DNA of 64,000 nt from Flavobacteriia bacterium (GTDB lineage: Bacteria > Bacteroidota > Bacteroidia > Flavobacteriales > Weeksellaceae), in assembly GCA_015999765.1 (NCBI GenBank), contig JAECQR010000006.1, forward strand, positions 102,469 through 166,468, given 5' to 3'. The notes under the pieces were generated by a model that searched no databases, was not told the DNA's origin, and saw only the letters and a program-made list of their open reading frames with translations. A program made the position numbers and the translations under genes. Below are positions 48,208-58,502 of this stretch, piece after piece (within the stretch, counting starts at the first letter, position 1; each line of letters opens with the position of its first letter).

Positions 48208-49836
48208 TTAAACCTGAATAACGCCTAAATTGAATTTCTCCGTAATCGGCGCATGGTTGGCAGCTTCAATCCCCATCGATATCCAGGTTCTGGTATCTAC
48301 AGGATTAATAATGGCGTCGGTCCACAATCTTGCTGCTGCATAAGTCGGTTCGGTTTGTTTCTGATATCTTTTCGAAATTGTATCGAGAATTTCCTGGTGT
48401 TCTTCTTCGCTGATTTCCTTTCCCTGTTTTTTTAAAGTCGATTCCTGGATCTGAGCAAGAACTTTTGCAGCCTGGTTTCCTCCCATTACAGCGAGTTCGC
48501 TCCATGGCCAAGCGACAATTAATCTGGGATCGTAGGCTTTTCCGCACATGGCGTAATTTCCAGCACCGTAAGAATTCCCTGTGATCACCGTGAATTTTGG
48601 AACTACAGAATTCGCTACTGCATTCACCATTTTCGCTCCGTCTTTAATGATTCCGCCGTGCTCAGATTTTGAACCGACCATGAATCCTGTTACATCCTGA
48701 AGGAATATCAACGGGATTTTTCTTTGGTTGCAGTTGGCGATAAAACGGGTTGCTTTGTCGGCAGAATCAGAATAGATTACGCCGCCGAACTGCATTTCTC
48801 CTTTTCCGCTTTTAACAAGTTTTCTTTGGTTGGCAACAATACCCACACTCCAGCCATCGATTCTTGCGGTTGCACAGATGATTGTTTTACCGTAATCCGG
48901 TTTGTATTCTTCGTATTCGGAATTATCTACCAAACATTTAATGATATTAAAAGTATCGTACTGATCTGCTCTGGAAGCCGGCATATGACCGAAAATATTT
49001 GCCATATCTTCTTTGGGTGGAAAACTTTCAGTCCTATCAAAGCCTGCTTTCTCGTAGCTTCCGATGGTTTTCATAATATTTTTAATCCGGTCTAAAGCAT
49101 CTCTATCATCCTTCGCTTTGTAATCCGTTACTCCGGAAATCTCGCAGTGTGTGGTGGCTCCTCCTAAAGTTTCATTGTCGATGTTTTCGCCTATCGCGGC
49201 TTTTACGAGATAGCTTCCGGCCAAAAATATAGAACCTGTTTTATCTACAATCATCGCTTCATCGCTCATAATCGGGAGATAAGCACCGCCAGCAACACAG
49301 CTTCCCATCACCGCAGAAATCTGCACAATTCCCATCGAACTCATCTTCGCATTATTGCGGAAAATTCTTCCGAAATGTTCTTTATCGGGGAAAATTTCGT
49401 CCTGCATAGGCAGATAAACTCCGGCAGAATCTACGAGGTAAATGATAGGTAATCTGTTCTCAATGGAAATTTCCTGGGCCCGGAGATTCTTTTTGGCAGT
49501 AATCGGGAACCAGGCACCAGCTTTTACTGAAGCATCATTAGCAACAACAAGACATTGTTTTCCGGAAACATAGCCCATCACCACAACCACTCCCGCACTG
49601 GGACAGCCGCCTTGCTCTACGTACATTTCGTAGCCGGCAAATCCGCCAATTTCGATGGATTCTGAATTTTTATCGAGAAGATACTCAATTCTTTCGCGGG
49701 CGGTTAATTTTCCTTCATCGCGCTGCTTCTGCAGGCGTTTTTCACCGCCGCCTTTTTTTATCTCTGCAAATAACCTGTTGATTTCCGCAAGTTTTAATTT
49801 ATTTTGATCTTCTCTCTTATTAAATTCTATATCCAT
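48208..49836 (-). CDS. acyl-CoA carboxylase carboxyltransferase beta subunit
   Basis: GKLTARERIEYLLD, GSCVAGGAYLPIMSDEAMIV, QRKIPLIFLQDVTGFMVG, GNSYGAGNYAMCGKAYDPRLIVAWPWSELAVMGG. Confidence 0.94.
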   Translation of the reverse strand: MDIEFNKREDQNKLKLAEINRLFAEIKKGGGEKRLQKQRDEGKLTARERIEYLLDKNSESIEIGGFAGYEMYVEQGGCPSAGVVVVMGYVSGKQCLVVANDASVKAGAWFPITAKKNLRAQEISIENRLPIIYLVDSAGVYLPMQDEIFPDKEHFGRIFRNNAKMSSMGIVQISAVMGSCVAGGAYLPIMSDEAMIVDKTGSIFLAGSYLVKAAIGENIDNETLGGATTHCEISGVTDYKAKDDRDALDRIKNIMKTIGSYEKAGFDRTESFPPKEDMANIFGHMPASRADQYDTFNIIKCLVDNSEYEEYKPDYGKTIICATARIDGWSVGIVANQRKLVKSGKGEMQFGGVIYSDSADKATRFIANCNQRKIPLIFLQDVTGFMVGSKSEHGGIIKDGAKMVNAVANSVVPKFTVITGNSYGAGNYAMCGKAYDPRLIVAWPWSELAVMGGNQAAKVLAQIQESTLKKQGKEISEEEHQEILDTISKRYQKQTEPTYAAARLWTDAIINPVDTRTWISMGIEAANHAPITEKFNLGVIQV

Positions 49837-50074
49837 CCGTAAAAAAAATTTGTCTAAAGGTAAGATTTTTAATTATAATTCCTTTATTGATAATGCTTTG
49901 AAGTAATTATTTGAGCCACAGAAATTTAATTATTCAAAATTAACATTATATAACGTTTTCTAATAAAATATTTAGGCCTGTTTTAGCGTTAGTGATATAC
50001 AAAACCTAAATAGTTTCATGAATTCTCAGAATTCAGTTCCTAGTTTATTTTTTTAATAGTTTATTATTTGAAGG

Positions 50075-50101
50075 CCCCAAAAGTTGATGAAGCTTTTGGG
50101 G
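50075..50101 (+). terminator. orphan intrinsic terminator
   Basis: CCCCAAAAG-TTGATGAAG-CTTTTGGGG-TTTTTG; no + strand ORF upstream. Confidence 0.75.
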
Positions 50102-50164
50102 TTTTTGTTTAAATTTCTGAGTAATCATTGTCAATATTTTACGGGCCAATCTCAAACAGATTTG

Positions 50165-50172
50165 TAGCTTTG
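50165..50172 (+). promoter_or_regulatory. -7 promoter element (TAGCTTTG) of the EamA gene
   Basis: Exact TANNTTTG match 25 nt upstream of the EamA ORF; no clear -33 seen. Confidence 0.4.
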
Positions 50173-50196
50173 CATGAATTGAAAAAATAAACCCCA

Positions 50197-51090
50197 GTGT
50201 TACAAAAATCCGCTCTTTTCAGATTGCATCTCATTGTTTTTCTATGGGGATTTACTGCAATTTTAGGAAAACTCATTCACGCAAACGCTCAGATTCTGGT
50301 CTTTTACCGAATGCTTTTTGCAGCGTTTTTCCTGTTCGTTTTCATTCGCATTATAAGACGCGAAAGTTTAAAGGTGTCGCGAAAACTCTTGATACAGCTT
50401 TCGTTAATCGGCGGTTTTATGGCTTTCCACTGGTTATTTTTCTTCTATTCGATTAAAGTTTCCAATGTATCTATCGCGCTGAGCTGTCTTTCGCTGTCAA
50501 CCCTTTTTGCCGCAATTTTAGAACCCATAATCTTTAAAAGGAAAATTGATATTTCGGAAGTAATCATGGGAATCGTCATCGTAATCTGTATGGGACTGAT
50601 TTTCAAAACAGAGTTTCACTACAAAGAAGGAATTTTCTTCGGTATCCTTACCGCACTATTCGGAACAATATTCTCGGTTTTTAACGGGAAAATCTACGGA
50701 AAAACGAGTTCGGGAAATATCATCTTCTACGAAATTTTTGCAGGATTTCTCATCTTGAGTGTATTTTATCTGCTGACGGGACAAATTACCCAGCTCAATG
50801 AAATAAGTTACCGTGATTTATCGTTAATCTTATTATTGGCAAGTGTTTTCACAGCGTTTCCGATGCTGGAATCCATAAAACTGATGAAGTATATTTCGCC
50901 CTTTACTTTAATTTTAACGATTAATTTAGAGCCGGTTTACGGGATTATCCTCGCTTTTTTTATCTTTGGTGAATCGGAGCAAATGAGCCCTGTATTTTAC
51001 ATCGCTTCATTAATCATGATTTTAGCTATTGTTGCCAATGGAATCATTAAAGCCCGGAAAACGACAGACACAAAAAAAGTAGAAATTTGA
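50197..51090 (+). CDS. DMT superfamily (EamA) transporter
   Basis: About ten hydrophobic helices; LHLIVFLWGFTAILGKLI ... MAFHWLFFFYSIKVSNVSIAL ... NLEPVYGIILAFFIFGE. Confidence 0.92.
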   Translation: MLQKSALFRLHLIVFLWGFTAILGKLIHANAQILVFYRMLFAAFFLFVFIRIIRRESLKVSRKLLIQLSLIGGFMAFHWLFFFYSIKVSNVSIALSCLSLSTLFAAILEPIIFKRKIDISEVIMGIVIVICMGLIFKTEFHYKEGIFFGILTALFGTIFSVFNGKIYGKTSSGNIIFYEIFAGFLILSVFYLLTGQITQLNEISYRDLSLILLLASVFTAFPMLESIKLMKYISPFTLILTINLEPVYGIILAFFIFGESEQMSPVFYIASLIMILAIVANGIIKARKTTDTKKVEI

Positions 51091-52172
51091 TGAAAAAAAT
51101 ATTCTTTGGACTCTTTATTTTTTCAGGAATTTTTTCTGATGCGCAAATCATCAGGAAATACTCTAACGAATTTCTTAATATTGGTGCGGGAGCCCGCGGA
51201 CTTGCGATGGGCGGCGCGGTAATTTCGAATCAAAACGACGTATACTCACCGATGTGGAATCCGGCGGGCTTAATCGGCATCGACCGCGACTGGCAAGGTG
51301 CTGCAATGCACGCAGAATATTTCGAGTCTATTGCTAAATATGATTATCTCGCTTTTGCAAAACCTTTAGACAATAACGGCGGTGTTTTCGCCATTTCAAT
51401 CGTTCGCCTTGGTGTCGATAATATTCTTAACACCACACAGTTAATTGATACTGAAGGAAATATCGATTACGACAAAATTACCAGTTTTTCTCAATCTGAC
51501 TATGCTGCTTTGCTTTCCTATGCGTTTCGGCCAGGCGGTGACCATCGTCTTTCAGTGGGGGTAAATGCAAAAATGGTTTACAGAAATGTGGGGAAATTCG
51601 CCAGCGGTTATGGCTTCGGTTTTGACCTGGGCGTGCTTTATAATGCTGACAATGGACTAAATTATGGTGCGATTCTCCGTGATGCCACCACGACCGTAAA
51701 TTTCTGGACAGTCAATCAGGACGAACTTTCTGCAGTGGTAAACGGTGAAGAGTTCAACCCCGCACCGAAAGACAAAATGGAACTCACGATGCCTAAACTG
51801 AATTTAGGAATCAGCAAAAATTTTGAAATTAACCGAGATCTGGAACTTTTACCTGAGGCCGGAATCAACGTTGATTTCGCGAAAACTGCGGCATTGATTT
51901 CAACCGATTTTGCCAGCATTACACCGTACGCAGGCGCAGAACTGAAATTTCAGGATATGATTTTCATAAGATTAGGCGTCAACAGATTTCAAACCATAAC
52001 CGACATCGAAGATTTGAAACGGAAAGTTTCTTTTCAGCCCAGTGCGGGAATCGGCATTAAATATCAGGGCCTCACACTTGATTACGCGATTACCAATTCC
52101 GGAATCGGTGGCTCTAATTTTTACTCCAATTTCTTCTCCCTGAAATTGGATATGGGAGATTTCAGGAATTAA
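51087..52172 (+). CDS. PorV/PorQ family outer membrane protein
   Basis: EFLNIGAGARGLAMGGAVISNQNDVYSPMWNPAGL signature; barrel-like C terminus. Confidence 0.85.
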   Translation: MMKKIFFGLFIFSGIFSDAQIIRKYSNEFLNIGAGARGLAMGGAVISNQNDVYSPMWNPAGLIGIDRDWQGAAMHAEYFESIAKYDYLAFAKPLDNNGGVFAISIVRLGVDNILNTTQLIDTEGNIDYDKITSFSQSDYAALLSYAFRPGGDHRLSVGVNAKMVYRNVGKFASGYGFGFDLGVLYNADNGLNYGAILRDATTTVNFWTVNQDELSAVVNGEEFNPAPKDKMELTMPKLNLGISKNFEINRDLELLPEAGINVDFAKTAALISTDFASITPYAGAELKFQDMIFIRLGVNRFQTITDIEDLKRKVSFQPSAGIGIKYQGLTLDYAITNSGIGGSNFYSNFFSLKLDMGDFRN

Positions 52173-52198
52173 ATTTACCTTTAGGGAAAATTTGGTTC

Positions 52199-55036
52199 AT
52201 GCAAAAAATCTATGTTTTCTTACTTTTACTAATTTCTACTTTAAATTCTTCTCAACAGCTGGATGCTGAATTGTACGAAATAAATTACCAAAGTGGCTTA
52301 GATGCCCGGAATTTATTTAAATATAACGATCAAATCCTTTTCGCCGGTGCCAAAAACGATATGTCGCCAGGGTATTGGAATATGAATTACGAACTTTGGT
52401 CTTACAATTTCACCACAAAAAAAACAACGCTTCTGAAAGAGCTGGTGCCGTATGCGAGCTCACCTTTCGGGCACGATCCCCAATTTCTTTTATTTAAAGG
52501 AAAAACCTATTTCCTCGCAGAAATAAACTCCAAATATGAACTTTGGGAAACTAATGGAACTAGGGACGGTACCCGGAAGGTTTTCGGATTTCCCGATAAT
52601 TATGTCATGCAAATGACTTCAAATACGGAAAAAATCATCATTACCGGAAATAAAACAGTTTATATTTCTAATGGTTCAACGGCAGGAACTCAACTGCTTA
52701 TGCCGACGGCAGGTGAACTAGAGAAAAAACCGTTTCCTTACCAGTCTTATTTTGTGTTTGCCGCAAAAAATACTGAGTATAAAAATGAACTTTGGATGAC
52801 CGACGGCGGTACTTCGGGCACCTTTAAAATAAAATCTTTCGATACCAATGACCAGCTGACCGTACATGTAGATCTGGACTGTTATATTTTAAATGGTCAA
52901 CTGTTTTTCTACGGCCAGGACTCAAGTGGAACTAGAAATGGTTTGTGGGCCCTGGATAATGCCACAAAAAAAGCAAAGTTTATTTTTAAGACCAATGGAG
53001 TGAATTCCGGCAAGGTTCTGAACAATAAGCTTATTTTCTTTGGTAACACCTCAACTGACGGTAATAATCTTTTTGCCACCGATGGAACTGCCGAAAACAC
53101 GAAGGCTTTAAACGCTACCATGCATTTTGCAAGCTCGGTTAATGAAGGGACAGGTTTGCAGATTTTGGGAGATTCGGTTTACTTTTTCGCGAATATAAAC
53201 GAACGGAACAGGCTGTGGAAAACAGACGGTACCATGGCGGGAACGGTTTCGACAAATATCATAATCCCGGATTATGCTCGCCCGAATTTTCTGAAATATT
53301 TTCCGGAAAATAAACTTCTGCTCCTTGAAAATGCCTCCCATAACTTATTTTATCTGCTTGATGAAAACCTAAATGTAACCGCCCTCAACGAAACACGACT
53401 GCACGATGCGGTTGAAAAGGACAACAAACTGATCTTTAATCTGTACACCAAAAAATTTGGTCTGGAGTTATCTCAGTTCGATCCGGCTACTGCAGAAATT
53501 TCACTTTTTAAAGACAGCCAGCATGAAATAGGAAGTTTCCCGTCGAACCTGCAGACCACGGCACAAAACTCTCTCATTATCACCGCTAATGATGGCGAGT
53601 TTGGAAACCAGTTTTACAGCATTGCCACTAAAGGTGACATCCCAAAAGTCATTAAGCAAAGTCCGAGCTGGAACAGCGTGCCAACGGGCGATCTTTTTAA
53701 AGTAGGCACATATTATTACGTAAAACCTTCGGAATATACGAGCGCTTTGGCAAAAACAAACGGTGAGGAAACGCAGACGCAGTTTTTATCGCTTCCTCAA
53801 ACTTTTGACAGTTCTGCTTCTTTCGGAAATCTCAATGATGAAGCGCTCATCGTGACGACCTACAGCTCCAATCCGGAAAGAAACATTCGCGTCTGGAAAA
53901 ACAATGTGGAGCTTAATACAGTAGAACTGATCAAAGAAATCCCGACAGGTTCCACGGTGCAAAACGCGAAAAGCATTTCGTACAAAGGCAATGTGTATTT
54001 CACGGTATATACTGCCGATTACCATACCCAAATCTGGAAAACCAACGGCACCGCGGCCGGAACAAAAATCGCTTTCGAGATACCGGATAATGAATACTAC
54101 AGCAATGTTCCCAGACTTTTACAGGTCTTTGACAACCAATTATTAGTGGCTAAAAACACGAAGCTTTGGGCCTTTAACGGAGATACCGAGCAGATAAAGG
54201 AAATTCCTTTTCCGACAAATAACTGGGGATACGGCGACTGGAATATTTCCGACAGTACATTAATCGATGAGGGCAAATTATATATCCTCTCTCAATTAGG
54301 TTATGGCAGTGTTTTCAGATTTAATGATCTGCAGTCGCAGCCCACCAATCTGTTCAGTGCTAACTTTCTTGGGACACACACTTCCTTTAAAAAATGTGGA
54401 AATCAGATCTATGTTGGAAATGGAACGTCTGAGGATAAGCTGCGGGTGCTTTGGAGCATTACTCCCTCGACCGCTTCAACTAAAGAAATCATCAACTATA
54501 ATGCTGGCGCTTCGATTTCGAATTTAACATGTGCGAAAGATTATCTATATTTTCTTCGGGAAAATAACCCGCAGGTTTGGCGGACAAACGGCACCACTGA
54601 AAGCATTATTTCGCTGCCGCTTAATGTTTTGAATGACGAACAGATCGCTTCCGATGATCAACTTTTAAAATTACATTCTTATGATGAGAATATTTATTTT
54701 GTGGCAAAAACCAAAAGTTCCGGCACAGAACTTTATATGGTGAAAACCGAATTGCCAGTTTACCTCAGTACAGGAAATGCAGCGACGGGAGGCGAAAAGA
54801 TCAAATTAATCTTATACCCAAATCCAGCAACATCATTTATTAAGATCAAAGAAAACCAAGCCCCGCAAATCGAGACATACAAAATATTTGACACAACGGG
54901 AAAACAAATCCTGAGTGGAAAATATACCGGTCAGGACCAATCCATCGATATTTCGCGGTTGCTCACCGGAAATTACATTATGGAAATCACAACTAAAAAC
55001 GGAAGCCGGTTTTCTCAAAAATTTATTAAAAAATAA
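52199..55036 (+). CDS. T9SS type A sorting domain protein with ELWxxDGT repeats
   Basis: YELWETNGTRDGT, NELWMTDGGTSGT, RLWKTDGTMAGT, QIWKTNGTAAGT repeats; LILYPNPATSFIKI...FDTTGKQILSGKY... T9SS CTD. Confidence 0.9.
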   Translation: MQKIYVFLLLLISTLNSSQQLDAELYEINYQSGLDARNLFKYNDQILFAGAKNDMSPGYWNMNYELWSYNFTTKKTTLLKELVPYASSPFGHDPQFLLFKGKTYFLAEINSKYELWETNGTRDGTRKVFGFPDNYVMQMTSNTEKIIITGNKTVYISNGSTAGTQLLMPTAGELEKKPFPYQSYFVFAAKNTEYKNELWMTDGGTSGTFKIKSFDTNDQLTVHVDLDCYILNGQLFFYGQDSSGTRNGLWALDNATKKAKFIFKTNGVNSGKVLNNKLIFFGNTSTDGNNLFATDGTAENTKALNATMHFASSVNEGTGLQILGDSVYFFANINERNRLWKTDGTMAGTVSTNIIIPDYARPNFLKYFPENKLLLLENASHNLFYLLDENLNVTALNETRLHDAVEKDNKLIFNLYTKKFGLELSQFDPATAEISLFKDSQHEIGSFPSNLQTTAQNSLIITANDGEFGNQFYSIATKGDIPKVIKQSPSWNSVPTGDLFKVGTYYYVKPSEYTSALAKTNGEETQTQFLSLPQTFDSSASFGNLNDEALIVTTYSSNPERNIRVWKNNVELNTVELIKEIPTGSTVQNAKSISYKGNVYFTVYTADYHTQIWKTNGTAAGTKIAFEIPDNEYYSNVPRLLQVFDNQLLVAKNTKLWAFNGDTEQIKEIPFPTNNWGYGDWNISDSTLIDEGKLYILSQLGYGSVFRFNDLQSQPTNLFSANFLGTHTSFKKCGNQIYVGNGTSEDKLRVLWSITPSTASTKEIINYNAGASISNLTCAKDYLYFLRENNPQVWRTNGTTESIISLPLNVLNDEQIASDDQLLKLHSYDENIYFVAKTKSSGTELYMVKTELPVYLSTGNAATGGEKIKLILYPNPATSFIKIKENQAPQIETYKIFDTTGKQILSGKYTGQDQSIDISRLLTGNYIMEITTKNGSRFSQKFIKK

Positions 55037-55068
55037 ACATTCTTAAGTTAAATCAAACATAAATTATC

Positions 55069-55842
55069 ATGAAAAAAATCCTGCAATTATCGTTTATCAT
55101 TCCTTTTGCTGCAGTTTACGGCCAGAATATTTCGAATTACGAATATGTTTCTGTAGCAAGCAAAACCGGGAATTTAGAATCTGGTAAATACGGGTTGAGT
55201 GGGATTTTAAACTCAAAACTTAAGGCGGCGAAATACGAGATCATCAGTGAAAGCAATGAATCATGGCCAGATGCTGCCAAAAATAATCCATGCGGTGTGC
55301 TGAAAGCAGAAATTGAGGATACCAGCACGTTTCTGAAAAACAAAATACAGGTAAACTTCAAAGACTGCAGCGGAAAAACTGTGGCTTCGTTTGAAGGAAA
55401 ATCAAACATCAAAGAATATGAGCCCGGATTTAAAGATGCTTTAAATGTGGCATTAAGAAATCTGCCTGCTTCAAATCCTGAGAAATTGGCAGTTATCAAT
55501 GAAACTCCAAAACAGAACGTAGCAATTGCAGCCGAACCTGTGAAATCAACATCAAGCCAAACCCAAAAAAGCAACGTAAAAACCGAAAGCAAAGCCCAAA
55601 CTTTCAGTAACGGTACATTAAATTTAAACAGGATCTATATTTCAGAAAATCAGTTTATTTTGGTTAGTCCAAATAATTCAACGCCATATGCGATTTTTAA
55701 AGAATCTACTAAAAAAGAGGTGTACAGAATTCAGCTTCATGACGGATCGCAGACTTTAGGATATCTTGAAGATGGAAACATTATTATTGAAGTTGCCAAT
55801 AATGATGGTAGTTTCAAAAAAGAAATTTTCACACAAAAATAA
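55069..55842 (+). CDS. secreted hypothetical protein
   Basis: Signal peptide MKKILQLSFIIPFAAVYGQ; no recognised family. Confidence 0.7.
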   Translation: MKKILQLSFIIPFAAVYGQNISNYEYVSVASKTGNLESGKYGLSGILNSKLKAAKYEIISESNESWPDAAKNNPCGVLKAEIEDTSTFLKNKIQVNFKDCSGKTVASFEGKSNIKEYEPGFKDALNVALRNLPASNPEKLAVINETPKQNVAIAAEPVKSTSSQTQKSNVKTESKAQTFSNGTLNLNRIYISENQFILVSPNNSTPYAIFKESTKKEVYRIQLHDGSQTLGYLEDGNIIIEVANNDGSFKKEIFTQK

Positions 55843-55846
55843 TCCC

Positions 55847-57643
55847 TTACTGATTATCATTAAAATACTCCCAAACTAAGCCGCCACGGTTTTTACCAAG
55901 AATTTCCTCTAAAGTTTCTCTTGAAGATTCTTTTACTCTTTTTACTGATTTCAGTTTAGAAAGTAAAAGTTCGATGGCTTTCTCACCAATCCCCGGTATT
56001 TCTTCAAGCTCAGATTTGATGGTTGAATTTTTCCGTCTTGTGCGGTGATGTTTTACGCCAAATCGGTGAGATTCGTCCCGAACGCGCTGCAAAATTTTCA
56101 GCGTTTCCGATTTTTTATCGAGATATAAAGGAATGGAATCTTCGGGGAAATAAATTTCTTCCAGGCGTTTTGCAATGCCTATAATTGTAATCTTTCCATA
56201 AAGTCCTAAAAGTTTTAAACTTTTCACCGCTGAAGAAAGCTGGCCTTTTCCTCCATCGATCAGAATAAGCTGCGGCAACGGTTCGTTTTCGTCTAAAAGT
56301 CTTTTGTAACGGCGGTGAATCACCTCTTCCATGGTAGCAAAATCATTTGCTCCTTCTACCGTTTTGGGATGAAAAATGCGGTAATCTGCTTTGCTAGGCT
56401 TTCCGTTTTTAAAAACGACACATGCGGAAACCGGATTGGTTCCCTGAATATTGGAATTATCGAAACCTTCGATATGGCGAGGTTCTGTGGGCATTCGAAG
56501 CAATTTCTGCATTTCTGCCATAATGCGGTTGGTATGCCTTTCGGGATCTACAATCTGTACCTGCTTTAGTTTTTCGATGCGGTATTCTTTCGCGTTTTTC
56601 TCAGAAAGTTCTACAATTCTCTTTTTGTCACCAACCTTCGGTACAATCAATTTTACGTTCGGAATTTCGACGGTAAGATGGAATGGCAACAGTATTTCCT
56701 TCGAATTTGAATTGAATTTCTGCCGGATTTCAATCATTGCCTCCTCAAGCATATCTTCATCGCTTTCTTCGAGAATTTTTTTTATTTCTGTCGTAAAACT
56801 CTGTATGATATTTCCGTTTTGAATTTTAAAATAATTGATATAAGCCGCAGTTTCGTCGCTCGTCATCCCGAAAACATCAACATCATCAATATTCGGGTTC
56901 ACCACAGTGTGTTTGTGCTGGTAATTTTCCAACAGATCAATTCTCTCCTTGATGATATGCGCATTCTCGAATTCCAGATTCTCGGCAAATTTCATCATCT
57001 GCTTCACCAGATAATCATTTGCATGCCGGAAATCGCCTTTAATTATACCCCGTATTGCATCAATTTTCTGATCATAATCATCTTTGCTTTCCAGCATTTC
57101 GCACGGACCTTCGCAATTTTTAATATGATACTCCAGGCAAACTTTATATTTTCCCTCGGCAATTTTTGCGGGCGCAAGATTCAGATTACAGGTCCTGATT
57201 TTGTAGATATGTTTAATGGTATCAAGCAATACTTTTGCGGGACGCACTTTCGCGTAAGGTCCGTAATACTCTGAACCGTCCTTAATCATGGTTCTGGTTA
57301 AAAAAATGCGCGGGAAATTTTCGTTTTTGATACAGATCCACGGATACGATTTGTCATCCTTCAACATTACATTATAGAACGGCTGATGCTCTTTAATAAG
57401 ATTATTCTCGAGCAAAAGTGCATCGTATTCACTGGGAACAATGGTCGTTTCGAGCCGGTGAATCTTCCCGACCATGATTCTGGTTCTGTATCCTGAAAGA
57501 TTTTTATTGAAGTAAGAGAGAACCCGTTTTTTCAGATGTTTGGCTTTACCAACATAGAGCAGCTGCCCGTTTTTATCATAATAACGGTAAACGCCGGGTT
57601 CGGATGGCAAAGTTTTAAGCTGAAGTTCGAGGTCTGAATTCAT
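55847..57643 (-). CDS. uvrC: excinuclease ABC subunit UvrC
   Basis: GIY-YIG LPSEPGVYRYYDKNGQLLYVGKAKHLKKRVLSYF; UVR motif; HIEGFDNSNIQGTNPVSACVVF; C-terminal HhH ELEEIPGIGEKAIELLL. Confidence 0.96.
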   Translation of the reverse strand: MNSDLELQLKTLPSEPGVYRYYDKNGQLLYVGKAKHLKKRVLSYFNKNLSGYRTRIMVGKIHRLETTIVPSEYDALLLENNLIKEHQPFYNVMLKDDKSYPWICIKNENFPRIFLTRTMIKDGSEYYGPYAKVRPAKVLLDTIKHIYKIRTCNLNLAPAKIAEGKYKVCLEYHIKNCEGPCEMLESKDDYDQKIDAIRGIIKGDFRHANDYLVKQMMKFAENLEFENAHIIKERIDLLENYQHKHTVVNPNIDDVDVFGMTSDETAAYINYFKIQNGNIIQSFTTEIKKILEESDEDMLEEAMIEIRQKFNSNSKEILLPFHLTVEIPNVKLIVPKVGDKKRIVELSEKNAKEYRIEKLKQVQIVDPERHTNRIMAEMQKLLRMPTEPRHIEGFDNSNIQGTNPVSACVVFKNGKPSKADYRIFHPKTVEGANDFATMEEVIHRRYKRLLDENEPLPQLILIDGGKGQLSSAVKSLKLLGLYGKITIIGIAKRLEEIYFPEDSIPLYLDKKSETLKILQRVRDESHRFGVKHHRTRRKNSTIKSELEEIPGIGEKAIELLLSKLKSVKRVKESSRETLEEILGKNRGGLVWEYFNDNQ

Positions 57644-57841
57644 GTCACAAAAATAGGTAAAAAGTAATAGCGAAAGGTTTTTATGATACGTTTAACAAAA
57701 AACCATGAAAATACAAATCATTGTTTTCTGCTATTATTTTAGCGTGAAAATACTGACAGCCAACCATTTAATAGCAATACATTTGAAACAATTTTTTACC
57801 GCCGATGTCTCATCGGTTGATAATCAATAAAAACTTTAGAC

Positions 57842-58393
57842 ATGAAAATCAAAATCACGCTTCTGATGCTTGCATTGGCTCAATACTACTGTGCACAACT
57901 TTCCGACTGTGGGGAAGCTATCGAAAAAATTGACAATCATCAACTTGAAATTAAGGAACTCAGCAGGCAGGTAAATTATTACAAAAACCTGCTGAACGTA
58001 TCGAAAGCAATCCGTTCAGCCGCTTTTGAGGATGTACAGTATACGATCAATCAGGTAACCGGTTCAAAAAAAGACGGAACTATTCTTGTGCGCTTCACCT
58101 ACCGTAATCTTAATGATCACCCTCGTAAAATCCTGCAGTGTGAAAAAGCGGTCATCGTAGATACACAGGGGAATCAGCACCAAACTAACCAAGTATATCT
58201 ATCGCCAAATGGGGGGAGAATCCTGGCGAACGATGTGCTTGCCAAAATTCCATATCAGGGTGCAATGGTTTTCAAAAAAAGCACAGCTTATTTTCCGGTA
58301 ATCAAGGCGCTGCTGGTCTACGCTTATCCTCTAGATAATCTTACGAGCCCAAAACCCGTGGTATTTGAAAATATTCCTGTAATCTGGGAATAA
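57842..58393 (+). CDS. secreted hypothetical protein
   Basis: Signal peptide; no recognised family. Confidence 0.65.
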   Translation: MKIKITLLMLALAQYYCAQLSDCGEAIEKIDNHQLEIKELSRQVNYYKNLLNVSKAIRSAAFEDVQYTINQVTGSKKDGTILVRFTYRNLNDHPRKILQCEKAVIVDTQGNQHQTNQVYLSPNGGRILANDVLAKIPYQGAMVFKKSTAYFPVIKALLVYAYPLDNLTSPKPVVFENIPVIWE

Positions 58394-58399
58394 AAAAAA

Positions 58400-58429
58400 A
58401 CGTCAGCCTGTCAAAAGACAGGGTGACGT
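58400..58429. terminator. hairpin with CCTGTCAAAAGACAGG core
   Basis: ACGTCAGCCTGTC-AAAA-GACAGGGTGACGT, A-run on 5' side. Confidence 0.65.
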
Positions 58430-58502
58430 TTATAATATAGAAGTTTTAGCGTTTACAATGACCGTCTTAAAAAAAGACGTAAATTTGCTGAAAACCAATG
58501 TT

